From: Serinus canaria
Taxonomy: Eukaryota > Chordata > Aves > Passeriformes > Fringillidae
Length of the DNA stretch: 64,000 nt
Assembly: GCF_022539315.1 (NCBI RefSeq)
Contig: NC_066322.1
Location: 16,812,765-16,876,764, forward strand
Reading direction: 5' to 3'
The notes below the pieces were generated by a model. That model did not search any database and was not told the DNA's origin. It saw only the letters and a list, made by a program, of their open reading frames with translations. Positions 1-12,360 of the stretch are shown here, one piece after another (position 1 is the first letter of the stretch; the number at the start of each line of letters is the position of its first letter). Position numbers and translations under genes: made by a program.

Positions 1-3000
1 CAAGATACAAACCAAACGGAAAAAAAGTGTATGGAGGAAGTGAAATAAAGTTACTCAAAATAGAGGTATTTTTTCTCATTCTAAGATATAACATGTTCAT
101 GATGGAGTGCTTCAGAAGTGCAAGCATACAATATCCTGTAAGTCTTAGTTACTCGTCAAAACCGTCATTAAACTCTATAGCTGAGAAAATAGTTATGCAG
201 CAGGGAACTGCTACAGCAAGCTTAATGATGGGGGGATTAGACTTGAAAGTGAGAGCACTAGACATCCTTTTCTAGCAAAATAGTTCAAATCTCAAGTGAG
301 ACAGTAGGATAAATGAGCCAGAGGGCCTCCATTCATTCTCCAGCAAACGACACATCACAAAAGATCCATACATTATGCCAGGAAAATACTCAGCAAGAAT
401 GAGAAGCCTTGGAAACAGAAATTCTTGACTTAGAGTCTGGTTGAAGGTCACTGCTCTAACACTGCACAGTTCCCATATTTGCATTTGATATATTGATATG
501 TAAAGGAATTTCTGAGTTGTTTATGTTCTTTTAGTTCTGTAAATGATCCAAAGATTGAGAAAAATATTAATCTTTTCAACTTCATAGGTTGGTGGAAGAG
601 GTTTAAAATAAATGCTTCACATTATTGAAGGAGCTACTAAAACTATACAGACAAACTGTTTTGTAATTTCTATGTAAAGGAAAACAGAGTCAAATTTAAA
701 GTTTACAGTTTTCACACCAGAGCTTTACTATAAATTAATAAGCCTACATCCAACTGTTTGTTAAGATCCTGTTTAATGGTTTCAGAAAATTCCTGTTAGC
801 TAATTAAACATGATGAACTGATGTTTACTGATTCGGTAGCCCCCTGCTTGGCTTCAAAATAAACCTATGCTACATTGATTTTTTTATTATTCCATGATGC
901 TTATATCAAATGAGATTAGACACAGTTAAGAAAGCAGCACTAATCTGAAGACACTACTCCATCAAATAAAGTGACAGGCCTTTCATTAAAAATATACAGA
1001 AAAGACTCCAACAGTGAGATTATTTCCCTTTTTTTCAGAAACCCTTTTATATGACAAAAAGAGTACTTAGCCTGGCATCTAATTATTATTCGAATCATAT
1101 AATCCATTGCAAAGAATTACACAATCCTTGCACAGTCTGTAAGTGCCATTTACTGCAGGAACCAATAAAGCACTGAGATGTGGAACTTCAGTACAACAAA
1201 TCAGACATGTGAGTGTCCAACACTGGCACTGGTGATTGCAATCAGCTGCTGGGACACATAGAAAAAGTTATGGGCATGAAATTATTGGCTGTTTCCAAGA
1301 AGTTTAGATTAGCAGTTTGCTGTTTGAACTCAGCTTATCACTGGATGTGGCCAAAGAGGAAGACACAAATAAGTATTTGCTCTTTTACAAACACTTGACT
1401 GAATGCACATGCACACAGCAGACACTCATGTGATCCACAACTACAATGATTGTGAACTGCTGAGTGATTTTCCTGGACTCCACTTGGACAAATACTGTCT
1501 GAGAGTATTCTTTAGCAGATACGTGTATCTTTCTCTAGCTGGTTGATGAACTACACCCAAGTCTAGAAATAGTATGGTAATTCAGCAGTAGGGACTCTAA
1601 GGTATGGCATGCTTCATCTTTTGAAAGCAACACCCACCTAAAATTATGTAATTCAGACTATCTTATATTTTCACCATCTAAGCAAAAAAGGCACAACATC
1701 TGATTTCTTGAAATCAAATTTCTAACCTCAGGAAGCCTCTATCAATAGTACTTGCACTTTGGTTCTTCTTGTGTTGAAGCACACTGGCTGGAAGACTGAG
1801 GAAATGAGCTTGAAGTGTAGGACACACATGGATCCTTAAAGCTTCAGCCCAGACAAAAATCATCACCTAAATAAGGGAATGGTTAAATTAATTGCACCAT
1901 GAGGGTCTTGCTCATAAATGATTAATGCATTTAGAAGTTCTTACCATCTTCCTCCTTTGCTGATAGCATGGCACATAGAAATAGAAACCAGTCTCTGACC
2001 CCTGCACATAGAACTAAAGCCAGCAGAAGCAAGAGAAGAACATGACATAAATTACATAAATTGCTGTTGTAGCTAAGTTTATTTGCACTATGAAAAATCT
2101 TTCTTTGATGGTGCTAGCTGCTGGTGAGAAGAATGTGCTTGGTGTCATTGTAAGAACACCTAGAAAGAGGGGTATTCTGATATTACAGTATCACAGAGGT
2201 GAATATACAAACAAAAAGAGACTGGGAGAGATCAAAACAATCATGTTTAGAAAAAGTATATTATGTATATAACACTATTTTACCAGCATTTTGGCACCTC
2301 TTGTGTTGACTGGTGCTCAGAGTTAAAATTCTGAGAAAAAATCCACTCTAACTTTACTAACTGTGAAGACAATCCTCAAGTACATAAACAAAAAATATTA
2401 CTATTCTGAAGCACAAAATTGTAAAGCACAAAATCTTTTAAAACCAAGAAATATGCCAAGGCACTAGAACCCAATCCATGTAATTCAATAGCAAGAAACT
2501 TCTGTCTGAATATTTACAAAACCCTTGTGGTTTTGATAGTGTGGTGAAAGAATTACTTTTAAATATCTCTTTAAATCAGATATCCTTAAAGGTTCTTTGT
2601 TTTCAGTTATGTATTATCCTAAAATTAATTTTTTACTTAGGTTACTGAAATGAAACTCTCCTTTTACTAGGTATCATCCCTCACAAAGAAGTTGGTGCTT
2701 GTGCCATGACTGCAACATTTTTCCAAGAGCTGAAACAAGTACAGTCATGTGCATTGAGCTCTGAGCAGTGCTGCTGTGAAGGAGGAGAGCAGACATTACC
2801 CTGCTGGGTATTACAGCTGCTGTTTTCCCCAGCCTTTTCTGCCATCCTCCAGCAGTATTAGATCACAGACATTTATATGCAAACTTGTCTATGTAACACA
2901 TTTCAAATTTTTTCAATCCCTGTGATTGCATCTTTTTATTTGATAGTTAAGCTGACATAAACCTATCAATTACAAAGTAAAAATGTTTCTAACATATCCC

Positions 3001-4146
3001 TGTATTTTCCCTCAGGATTCTCCCTTATTTTTTCAGTCAGCTGAAAAGATATGTGAAAATCATATTAATTTTGTCTTCCAAATAATTTAGATTGATAAAT
3101 TCACAAAAAAAAAAAAAGCGCCAATTCATAACTGAAAAAATAAAATTGTCCTGAAGATAATGCAGCATGTGAAGAAAGTTTCCTTGTATTACTTGAAAAT
3201 AGTTGACACATACAATTTTATAAATAATATAAGCCATCTAAAATATTATAAATGTTTCTCTCTTAAAGTATTACAACATTATGAAAAATATTTTAATCTA
3301 ATACTCTTTGGATTTGACAATACCTCTCACTATTATATATTTACAGCTACTTTAATTCATAATTTAAAAAATCCCTACTAGCATACTGAGCAATAGCTGT
3401 CACAATTAAGATCCAAAATTAAAATCTTTCCAGGTTTTAAACCCTCAAAAAGTTTATTTGGAAACATCTGCTAACACACTTAATTATTTGTTACTAACAC
3501 CAAGCAGTGTTTCTAACAGTAAGACTGTACAGGTTAATAAATAGACATACAACAGTTCTTACCATAGCAGGAGGCTATCATGGTCTACTGTGTGCTCTTA
3601 AAATGCAAAAGCTTCTTGACAAAAGACACACCTTGAGAACTTCCGTGCCCAATCAGCAGTCAGACCTGCCCAGGAGACAGCAGCTGATGAAATCACAGTG
3701 ACGATAACTGAGCAGAGAGGTTGGATTTTTCCCCTAAATCAAAGAGAAGTTGAATACTGTGTTAAGTAAACTTTTCCACACTTTAATTTTAATTATTATT
3801 TTTACTTTTCCTCTAAGTGAAAAATCTATTTGCCATCTATTTGCCAATGAGCCATTATGAAATACAGAAGTTCCTACTTTCAGCTGAGAGTTTTGCAGGC
3901 TACTTCTTAAAAAAATATTTCTTATTAAAAAATTATTGTAAAAAAGTTTATTTAGAAAATGGAAGAAAGAATAAAATCCAAATATCACCATCTCCCCTGC
4001 TCCCAACAAAATTAATTAATTAATGTCAATGTAAAACTATGTACAAGCTCAAAAACACCCTCCATCAGTCCAGAGTTCAACAAACTAATAGGGAGAGGTA
4101 AACTTATCTGTTCCAGGCATCACACTATAGTTTATAATGTATTATT

Positions 4147-4183
4147 AGTAGTAGCAGCAGCATTAGTGATGATGATGATGCTA
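4147..4183. repeat. Imperfect trinucleotide repeat
   Basis: A short run of TAG, CAG and GAT-type triplets (GTAGTAGCAGCAGCATTAG followed by four GAT units). It is a small degenerate microsatellite outside any gene I can call. Confidence 0.6.
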
Positions 4184-6781
4184 TGGAAGTTAATTAAAAG
4201 TTCCAGTTAGGATCACTCCCCACCCACCAGGCTGTGTATCCGCCCTGAAAACACGGGTGCTCTCCAAACCTAGATGTGTAACTGCATCACTGTGCCGCTC
4301 TTTCTCCAGGGGTTGTTTGCTCCCAGAGTACTGGAGCTGGGCAGAGGCTGTCCGGATGAGGGATCAGTGACGGCCGCAGGAGGCGCAGGCCGGCGCTGTG
4401 CTGCTGCAGGCTCTGCTGTGACACATCTCCCGGCTGCAGGACACAGCCAGCTGGAGGAGAGGGGCCCGCAGGTGGCTCTCACTGCAAACCGCCCATTGCA
4501 CTGACTGCGTGTCCTTGTCTCCATCTAAAAGTAAAACAAACAGCCCTTAAGTGAATTGACTTTCTGCTTGACAGTAGACATGAGAAATAAAATTGTTTTA
4601 AGAAAATCCTCTAAGGGCTCAAAAAATGTCAGATGCCCTTTCCCTGGACATGATCTGCCCAGTGTGCTGAGCTCCCATCTGGGACCTGTCCAATACTACA
4701 CAACTCAGCATCTGGAAGGAAATAAAACTACCTACACTATCCTTTTCCTTTACAGTGTTAGCCACAATAAATGGTATTTTAAGCAATACTATATAGTCTG
4801 TCTTCCTTACTGGGACCTTAACAAACCTATATCTCATGTTGCAGATCAACAGGTCCCTAATTTGCTTTTAGATATAACACAAAGGAAGAGTGATATCACA
4901 TCAGAAGTGTTAAAATTCATGAAAACGAATGATTCTGCCATTTATGTAAGTATATTAAACTGTATATGGCTTGCACCTCATGTCAGATGTGTGTCACACA
5001 AGCTATGCCAACAGAAAGACAGCAAAACAATCTGAATTTCTGATTTTATGGAGAAGGAAATTAATACACCTGGGGAACTGATTTCATCATGTTTTATCAT
5101 GTTTTAGCTGCACACTCACTCTAAACCCATTCTACACTGCAGAAGTGAAGACCCTGAAAAACAATCTCTACCCAAAGCCAACCCCTTAACAAAGTTTTAT
5201 TAGCACCATCAACTCTACTCTCATTCTTCATAATCCAGGTCTTTATGTTTCCCCTTTGCCCCTTGTTTTTTCTCACTTGCACAGATTTTCTAAGAATTCA
5301 AAAGTAACTTCTCTACCAAATTCCATGATTCCATTTTAACCAGTGTTAAAGTTACTTGTCCAGCCTGCCTAGAGATATAATTTCTCCCACTTTCACCAAA
5401 TGCTATTTCGCTCCTTCTTATTATGTCTCTAGTAGACAATTGCTCTAGTAGACAACTGCTTTGCTGTCAAACAAGATGCAAATCCTTCATCAAAAAGCAC
5501 AAGGCCTCTATGCAACAAATACCAATTACATAGCAATTCATACCAAATACAAAAAGGGCCTATTTCCCTCCCAAACTACCTGTGAATAAGATTAGTCCTT
5601 GAAGGTAAATTAAGAAGCCATATTCCCCTTTTTAGAAACACAAAGGAATATCTTGTCATCACAGCACTAACAAAAGCAAGTGATAATTTTGTAGCAAGTT
5701 TATAGAAAAAAGGCCACTGTATTGAAACCTGATTGAAATGTCCCTGACCCTCCAGCTGGGTGTAAATGTCTACACTAATCTCTGTAATTTTGGATGGGAG
5801 CTGTGATGGTATTTCTTTTGGCTCTTTCATACTATTTTCCTAGATTCCAAGCCCTAGTGATTGCAAACTCAGGTATTTACAAAATTAGCTACAGTCATAT
5901 ATTGGAATTACAACAACAAACAACAACAACAATGCATTATCTCTATGGAGGGTGTAGCAAAAAAAAAAAGAGGTTTTGTTAGCAGTAATTCCTATGATTT
6001 CCAGATATCCCGGACAGAGGAAGCTGTTTGTTTCACTTCACTGCAAGAATGACTGGTACCTATTACTAAATTGAATAAACCAAGATGCACCTCTATAAAA
6101 GTATATCACGATTCTGAACACAGGAAATTAATTTTGTGTGTTAAGTCAATGCTTACTGCCTGCCAGCAGTTTGGGAATGAAAGTAAACCCCCTACAAGAA
6201 CAAAGGACATTCTTTTACTTCAATGCTAGAATTGAAGAAAATTCACTGCTGATTTAGAGTGGCAGAGCTAACGCTGCACACTCATCACAAAGAAGCCTTT
6301 TGTCTGCTCTGTCTGCACAGAAGACTCTTTGATGTGCAGCTTTTTGTTTCTTCATACTGTAACTTCTGCTGGGTGATAAGTTGCATTAACTTCAATGACT
6401 GGTTTTATGAGACAAAAATTGGGGGGAGAATATGGAGCAAAGACTATGCAAGGATTAGCTATAAAAATCACTTGCTAGTTCAGTGTGCTTCCACTATGGC
6501 TGTTAAAAGAGGGAAAAAGTTCTATTGATAGATTACAAAAGTGCAGAGTCTGAGCCTGGTGTTCTGCTTTTGGCCTTAGTGCAAGATTGCAACATGGCAT
6601 TCACTTACACAATATCTAAATGACTTCCAAAACAAATTTACTGTGCTTGCAGACACAAAGCATATTTTTTTTAACATTTGTCAGTCTTGAAGCACTGATC
6701 AAACTAATATTACAGCATACCAGTATAAGATGCAGCTGCCTATCCATGTAGTCATTTTAACAAAGATTCTCAAGAACAAAG

Positions 6782-6828
6782 TTCTTACACTTGGTGTAAG
6801 AAAAGTTCATACACTTGGTGTATGAACT
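6782..6828. repeat. Two adjacent related hairpins
   Basis: Two perfect inverted repeats follow each other one base apart. The first has 9-nt arms (6782-6790 and 6794-6802), the second 11-nt arms (6804-6814 and 6818-6828). Both have the loop TTG and both arms end in TACAC/GTGTA, so the second looks like a diverged duplicate of the first. No gene lies nearby. Confidence 0.8.
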
Positions 6829-8492
6829 AACTTTGCTGGTTTTGCTTTCCTTTCATACATCTATTATCTTCACTACATGGTAAATTAGGTCTTCCAGCTG
6901 TAATACAAATTAGCCAGACTTTAACTTGGCAAATGATGGTAAATCTGGGTCAAATAATGAGCACAGTCTATTGTAACTTGCAATAAATTTGGCAGATCGA
7001 CAGTTCTGAAAATAGTAGTCTAACTGCATTACATAATCTCACTCATTATACACTTTTATGGGTGGAAAATAAGAAAAAGAAGATTGGAGCAGAACTCCAG
7101 ATAGTTAAGTCAGAGCTGAGTTGGCTCTGCTAGGGACTGGCAGACATATTTGACCAAGTCATTTAACCATGAGTCAGTCTACCTACAACTGGAATTCTGC
7201 AATCAATCTTCTTTTATAAAACCATTTTATACTATCAAATTGAATTTTAAAAGGTTAGCAATTACTAAGAAAGTAATAACTAAATTATACATTTCAGGTA
7301 ACAGCTATTCTATTTCTAATGACACCTTAGTTTTCCAACTGTGCACAAACTTCAAATTCCTTCTGCTTTTTCCCATACTGTGAGCATTTGTGTACTGGCA
7401 CTTAGTACAGGCCCTCAGTTCTGCTGCTTTCACAGAGGAAGAGTGAGGTCCTCCCCTGCTTTAAGGACACCTCTTCACTGACCCTGCATCATTACTTCTC
7501 TTTACATTACAATAACCCTTCGTCAGGATGTCTTCTTTCCTATCCCAGTCTCTTCTGTTCACTGAAAGGACCTGGGCCCTTGTAACCTTCACTCTCAGCC
7601 CCACACCTTCACTGTCCCTCCTGATATGTCCTTGATGCTCATGCAGACTCAAAAAAGGACCAGACAAGCCCTGAAAGACTCTCTGCAGTATCCCGGATCC
7701 TGGCACTCAGAAAACATCCCCAAACATCACATCAATGTAGCAGATGAATGTGTCCAGTCCCTACAGATAGGAATCTCCAGTGCCTATCAGCTGTCTTTTA
7801 CTCTTCTTGTTGATATTTGGCTGAGGTTCAGCTGGCTCTAATGCCTCCCTCCCCCAGTGGTCCTTGTTCATCTTCATCTTTTCCCAGGGCACCACATTTG
7901 TTCTGTGGTTGCACTTCTGCAAGCAGAGAAGGAGTCTTCTCTTCTCTTGCCAAAAGTAACAATGCTCTCCATCTCATTTCTGTTGATCTCTCCTTTTTTT
8001 CCTGATGCTACAAAGCCTGCTGATCTCCTGTCACAGGTCCTTTTCCTCAGTAAGCTCCTTAGCTCCTGTGCATCCCTGATCTACATTTCAGTAGCAATTG
8101 TATCAGAAAAAAGCCCTGAGGTCTCTAACTTTAAAAATAATTTCAGCTTTCTACCTGTGTACAAGAGAATGTTCATTTTCACAAGAAGTCCCTCTGATCT
8201 TTCTGTAATTTGTGGAATTGGAAGAAATTTGTTTCCCTTTTGGTAGATAGCATGCAGGGGTACAAGAGGCCTAAGACAGCAGTGATGCCCTTCTAGTGAC
8301 ATTTTTTTGTTCAAAGGAGACAGAGAATCCACAGGTAACTCCTTTGTAGCAGAGGTGCTTGATGATCTTCCTTGTCCATTGTGTGTGTGAACCAAGAGCT
8401 GCTGAGCACACACAACTGTGCCTGTGCAGGGTCTGGTGCTCAGTCACGCTTCCTTCACACTTGGAGTGTGAAAGGTGAAGAATGTGCTCAAA

Positions 8493-8532
8493 CAGTATCC
8501 ATAGCCTTTTAACTAAAAGGCTATGGATACTG
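8493..8532. repeat. 40-nt near-perfect palindrome
   Basis: Arms of 19 nt (8493-8511 and 8514-8532) are exact reverse complements around a 2-nt centre (AC). A smaller hairpin with arms TTCACACT/AGTGTGAA lies just upstream near 8454-8472. There is no terminal structure of a known transposon around it. Confidence 0.85.
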
Positions 8533-10226
8533 ATTGAAGACTTGTCAATTCCACGGAAATATTATGGAGTTAAAATCCTGCAGCTGGATATCACTCTACA
8601 AGAAAATGTGAATTGCTTGTCTTGCCATGCTTCAGGGCCAAGACAAGCCCAGGGATAGATTTTGGGAATTCTGCCAAGATGAAAAAAACAGATCAAATTA
8701 ACAGAAAACACTGAAAACATTGAAATTGTCTTGAAACAGACTCCCATCTCTCTGTAAGTCAGATGTACTCCACTTTTGGCCAGAGGCACTAGCTGGGACT
8801 TACCTAAACGTCCTGTTGCAGTGCTCCGAGAGATGCCCTATGACTGCTCAGGTTTGGCACCACCAGGGAGCACTCTTGAAGTAAATGGCTTTGCAGCATC
8901 TGATCTGTTAATAGAACTACACAGAATTAACATTATAACCCCAGGTAGAGATGATTTGGCATAACTGATCATGTGTCCCCAACTTCTCAAAGGCATTGCT
9001 CTTGGGAATTTCTCCTGTCTACCCAAACATATTCAAGAGGACAGAACATGCATTAGGCCAACAACAGCCATGAAGAAGAGAACTGGAAGAGGTTCTTAAC
9101 AGCTTCCTGCTGGCAGCCTGACAAACAAATTCTCCAATACCCAGACAGTCACATGGCAATCACAGCCTTCCCTGAGGAAAAGGAAGAGATGCAGAAGCAT
9201 CTGCAATGCAGAGCATTTATCTTCATGTTAAGAAAATAAGTTTTAAAAAAATTAATCAAATTGTCTATCACCAAAGGAAACCCTCCCTGAAAGAGGTCTT
9301 TCCAGTATCCTCAGACCTTGTGCATCCCAGCATTTTTCCTGCCAGTTTGAAGAGTGCTTTCTCTTGCTGCACTACACAGATGAATCATTAGAGCCATAGG
9401 GTTGTAATAATCCTCCATGAGATGTAGAGATGGTGTAAGGGTCCCATTTAAGTAATCTATACATTACAGCCTTCTCTGACCTCTTTCAAAAAGTATATTG
9501 ATCACACTTGTTCTGAGAGAGAGGTGGTGGTACTCCCAACAAACATTTGTGGAAGCTCTACAAATTTGGAAATTGCCATTTTAATTAATTTAAAAGCTCA
9601 AATCTTACCAAAAGTACTTGGATATACAGTGCATAGCACTACAGTACATTAACAGAAGTTAATGTTGAAAACCATGTTGTAAAAAGTCTCTCAAAGATCA
9701 CTTTAATTTCATAAATAATGATGTCTAGATTTATTTTAATCAATAGAAGACTGCTATAAGATGATAATTTTTGCCTCTATTGATTCATTTCCTGTCTTGT
9801 GTTAAGGTATTCCTACCTCAATTTCTCCTCCCTTTAAAAATTAGCAAAACAGCACGTTGTTGAGCTCAGCAAAATTTCTCTGAGTGCCGGTAACTAAACC
9901 CAATACAACTCTATTCCAAGTAATTTCTGCTCCTTGATAAAGAACATGAAATTGAAGAGGAGCTGAAATGAAAGCCAGCTTGCAACAGAAGTGGACTTCA
10001 GACCGTCCCAGAAGAGGGAAAGTCCAAAGGACTGATCTGGGTACACACGCCGGCAAAGGTTAATCAGATCGGTCGCTTTTGCCTCTGATGGCACTGCCCA
10101 AGTTCATGACCCGTGAGCTGCCCTGTTTCTCATGCAGTAGCTCCATCTGCTGTCCGAACGCAAAGGCGGACTTTGCACCGGCATTACATTTACAGAATAA
10201 AAAAGCAAAACGATTTGAAAAAAGCA

Positions 10227-10271
10227 AAATGTTTCAAAATATTTTTGTTTCAAAAATATTTTGAAACATTT
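10227..10271. repeat. 20-bp perfect stem with 5-nt loop
   Basis: The arms 10227-10246 and 10252-10271 are exact reverse complements around the loop GTTTC. Pairing continues imperfectly outwards: ACGATTTG on the left is mirrored by ACGTTTGG on the right strand near 10288-10295, giving a stem of roughly 40 bp. The sequence is AT-rich. It could be a decayed foldback element; I see no evidence that it is transcribed. Confidence 0.8.
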
Positions 10272-11762
10272 CTGGAAAAATTCCAAACGTTTCCCTACTC
10301 AGTCCTCCCGCATGAATGGAACCAGCCTTTATCTACCTTTATAAACCAACTATCCACAACGAAAATACGAGAGTCTCAGAACCAGTCTTGTGACAAAAAA
10401 AGAATGGCTCTTCACATCTGCAGTTACTCAGTACCATGCTGTCCAAAGGTGCCACACCACCAGATCACACTGGGGAGGCACCAACACTCACTGCACCCCA
10501 CGATGAAGATACCCAGGTGTCCACAAACTACTAGATGTCAACAGCGATTCTTAGTTACTTCCAAGAGGTATATTTGAATTGCACAAACATAAATTTAAGC
10601 TTATTCTGAAGATCAACTCAGTTCTTAAAAACAAGATTTTTGTTTATTTTCTGCAGTACAGCGCTTTAAGGAGTCAAATTTTCCAGACTTGCATTCCTTT
10701 ACCAGGAGCACTATGAAGAGTTCTGTCCAACAGAACAATTGTGGCAAGACCCAGAGTTTGCAAATGCGACCACACCTGCTCTGAATCTTGCACAGCTTAG
10801 TGATTATTGGTTTGTTTATAAATGTTCTGGCTCAACAACAGTCTCTTAGCTAGGGGGTTGTACCCCCAGTTTGGTTCTTGCTCTAACTGCTGAACCCTTC
10901 CAGCAACCTGCTTTTCTGGGCAGCATTGCAGAGCTATTCAGTCACCAAGCAGCCCAAGAGCTCGGGCTCGGGGCTGACCACAGGCGCAGCAGCCGGCTGG
11001 CTCTCTGGGCACCACAGGCGGCACTGCCGGCGGCACCTCGGTTATTCAGTACACTCCGTATCGCAGCCTGGCTGCAGTACCTCGGCGATTGTGGATCCGA
11101 GTCAGTTTATTTTACATCGGTGTGATTGGCTTCCTTGTTCCTCAGATTTTAGGGCGCGCTTGTTTACATGTTTTTCTCCACTCTTATGGATACCCGTACT
11201 TTTAAATTATGATAAAATGCAGCACGAGTGCCAAGGTTTTACTGCTCAGGCCTCACTGCCCGGAGCCCTCCCGGGGCCGGCAGCCCCGCGCCCCTCCCTG
11301 AGCAGCAGGCCACCGGCAAAGTTAAAGAAAAAATACCTCATACTCCTGTCTCTTGGAGTTTCTATTATCCATTTTCATTATTTAAAAAAATAGTATCAGG
11401 GACTTGTTTCAGGCTAGAGTTACAGCTTTTAAGGAAAAATCTCTTTCGGAATCTATGGGGTGGGCGGTGCTACCGAGCATTTACGGGTGTATGAAGGGCT
11501 CCTCAATACAAGGCCAATTGTGGATTATAATGATATCGCTCCAGCGCTGCACAGGAAGCCATGGGCCCCACCGGGCTGCGGGCAGAGCTCAGGCAGCACG
11601 CAGGGGCTGCCGCGAGAATCGTTTGCGCAGCGCCGTGTACGACTAACCCTATTCATCCTGCTTAAAAAAAAAATAAAAGAAAAGAAAAAAACGAAACATT
11701 TGGGGCTATCGCATGACGGCGCGCGCAGGCTCTATAGACGGTGTTAGAAGATTCCAACAGGT

Positions 11763-11848
11763 GGCTCCGTGGCGCAATGGATAGCGCATTGGACTTCTAG
11801 AGGGTTGAAGGGATTCAAAGGTTCCGGGTTCGAGTCCCGGCGGAGTCG
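11763..11848 (+). tRNA. tRNA-Arg (anticodon TCT) with a 13-nt intron
   Basis: The 86-nt gene folds as a cloverleaf. The acceptor GGCTCCG pairs with CGGAGTC at 11841-11847 (one G-U pair), with G at 11848 as discriminator. The anticodon stem TTGGA pairs with TTCAA, and the T-arm CCGGG/CCCGG encloses TTCGAGT. Anticodon TCT is at 11796-11798. A 13-nt intron at 11800-11812 sits at the canonical 37/38 position, so the mature tRNA is 73 nt before CCA addition. The internal pol III promoter is visible: A box TGGCGCAATGG (11770-11780) and B box GGTTCGAGTCC (11827-11837). It reads AGA codons. An intron-containing Arg-TCT gene also lies beside BCAR3 in human, as I recall, so this looks like its orthologue. 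Confidence 0.97.
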
Positions 11849-11857
11849 TGTCTTCTC

Positions 11858-11877
11858 TTTTTTTATTTTTTTTTTTT
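11858..11877 (+). terminator. RNA polymerase III terminator of the tRNA gene
   Basis: Ten bases after the tRNA 3' end there is a run of seven T (11858-11864), then one A and a run of twelve T (11866-11877). Oligo-T on the coding strand is the normal pol III stop; the second run would be a backup. Confidence 0.85.
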
Positions 11878-11899
11878 CCCCTTTCCTTTTCTTTTTAAT

Positions 11900-12360
11900 A
11901 GATTTACTCCGCCCCCTACGCCTTTTGGGCGGAAATCTCTTCCCCGCGCTCCCCTGTCCCCTACCTCACGGCCGCAGGTAGCCGGTATGCCGGCCTGGCC
12001 CTTCTCCCGTCAGCGAGGCTCTCCGGGCCCGCCTCCCGCCGTGCCTGGCGGTCTGGGAAGCGCTGGAAGCGACAGCCGCCATCCACCGGAGCCGCCGTGT
12101 CCGCTCGGCCCGGCGACACGGATCTTCCTCACCGCCAGCGAGAAGGCGGAGCAGCAGAAGGGCTCAGCTCTCCTCCTCCCGGCCCCGCCGCCGTCAGGCT
12201 GCGGGAGAAGGGCTCTGCTCCTGCTTCTCCCGGCCCCGCCGCCCTCAGGCTGCGGGAGAAGGGCTCCGCTCCTGCTCCCCTGGCCCGAGCTCCGCCAGAG
12301 CGGTCAGACCGACATCCAGCCCCGTGGGGCCGCTACGCTTCCAGGACTGTCTGCGAAAGT
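11900..12360. promoter_or_regulatory. CpG-rich patch without an assigned gene
   Basis: This stretch is very GC-rich with dense CG dinucleotides, unlike the AT-rich flanks, and directly follows the tRNA gene. No coding exon can be recognised on either strand. It could be the promoter island of a gene reading left (BCAR3 by human synteny, whose 5' end lies beside MIR760 and an Arg-TCT tRNA), or CpG sequence kept open by the tRNA gene. I looked for the miR-760 mature sequence and did not find it. Confidence 0.5.
12156..12282. repeat. 51-bp GC-rich tandem repeat, two and a half copies
   Basis: Two full copies (12181-12231 and 12232-12282), each starting GGCCCCGCCGCC and containing TGCGGGAGAAGGGCTC, differ at only a few bases. 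They are preceded by a partial copy (12156-12180) matching the end of the unit. It lies inside the CpG patch. The unit is a multiple of three, which explains the proline/leucine-rich open frames here; I do not take them as coding. Confidence 0.85.

Larger units (their letters stand above)
1..11762. other. Gene-free stretch left of the tRNA gene
   Basis: I found no exon with recognisable protein similarity and acceptable splice sites on either strand. Most of the stretch is AT-rich and stop-dense, and the longest open frames (about 130-160 codons near 4556-5035, 7857-8246 and 10113-10577) look like chance. GC-richer patches lie near 4250-4500 and 10930-11330. Perfect hairpins are listed separately. 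In human the neighbour on this side of DNTTIP2 is BCAR3, so this may be BCAR3 upstream or first-intron sequence; that rests on synteny alone, and no BCAR3 coding exon is visible. Confidence 0.5.

Noticed and set aside
4556..5035. 159-codon plus-strand open frame
   Set aside because: No recognisable domain, no conserved neighbour, ordinary AT-rich composition; expected by chance in a window this long.
8081..8413. Possible coding exons in overlapping frames on both strands near 7857-8413
   Set aside because: No splice-consistent exon or family motif; the translations are unlike any protein I know.
11763..11848. Identity with the brain-specific Arg-TCT gene n-Tr20 of mouse
   Set aside because: Anticodon and family fit, but synteny as I recall it points to a different human Arg-TCT gene, and tissue specificity cannot be read from the sequence.
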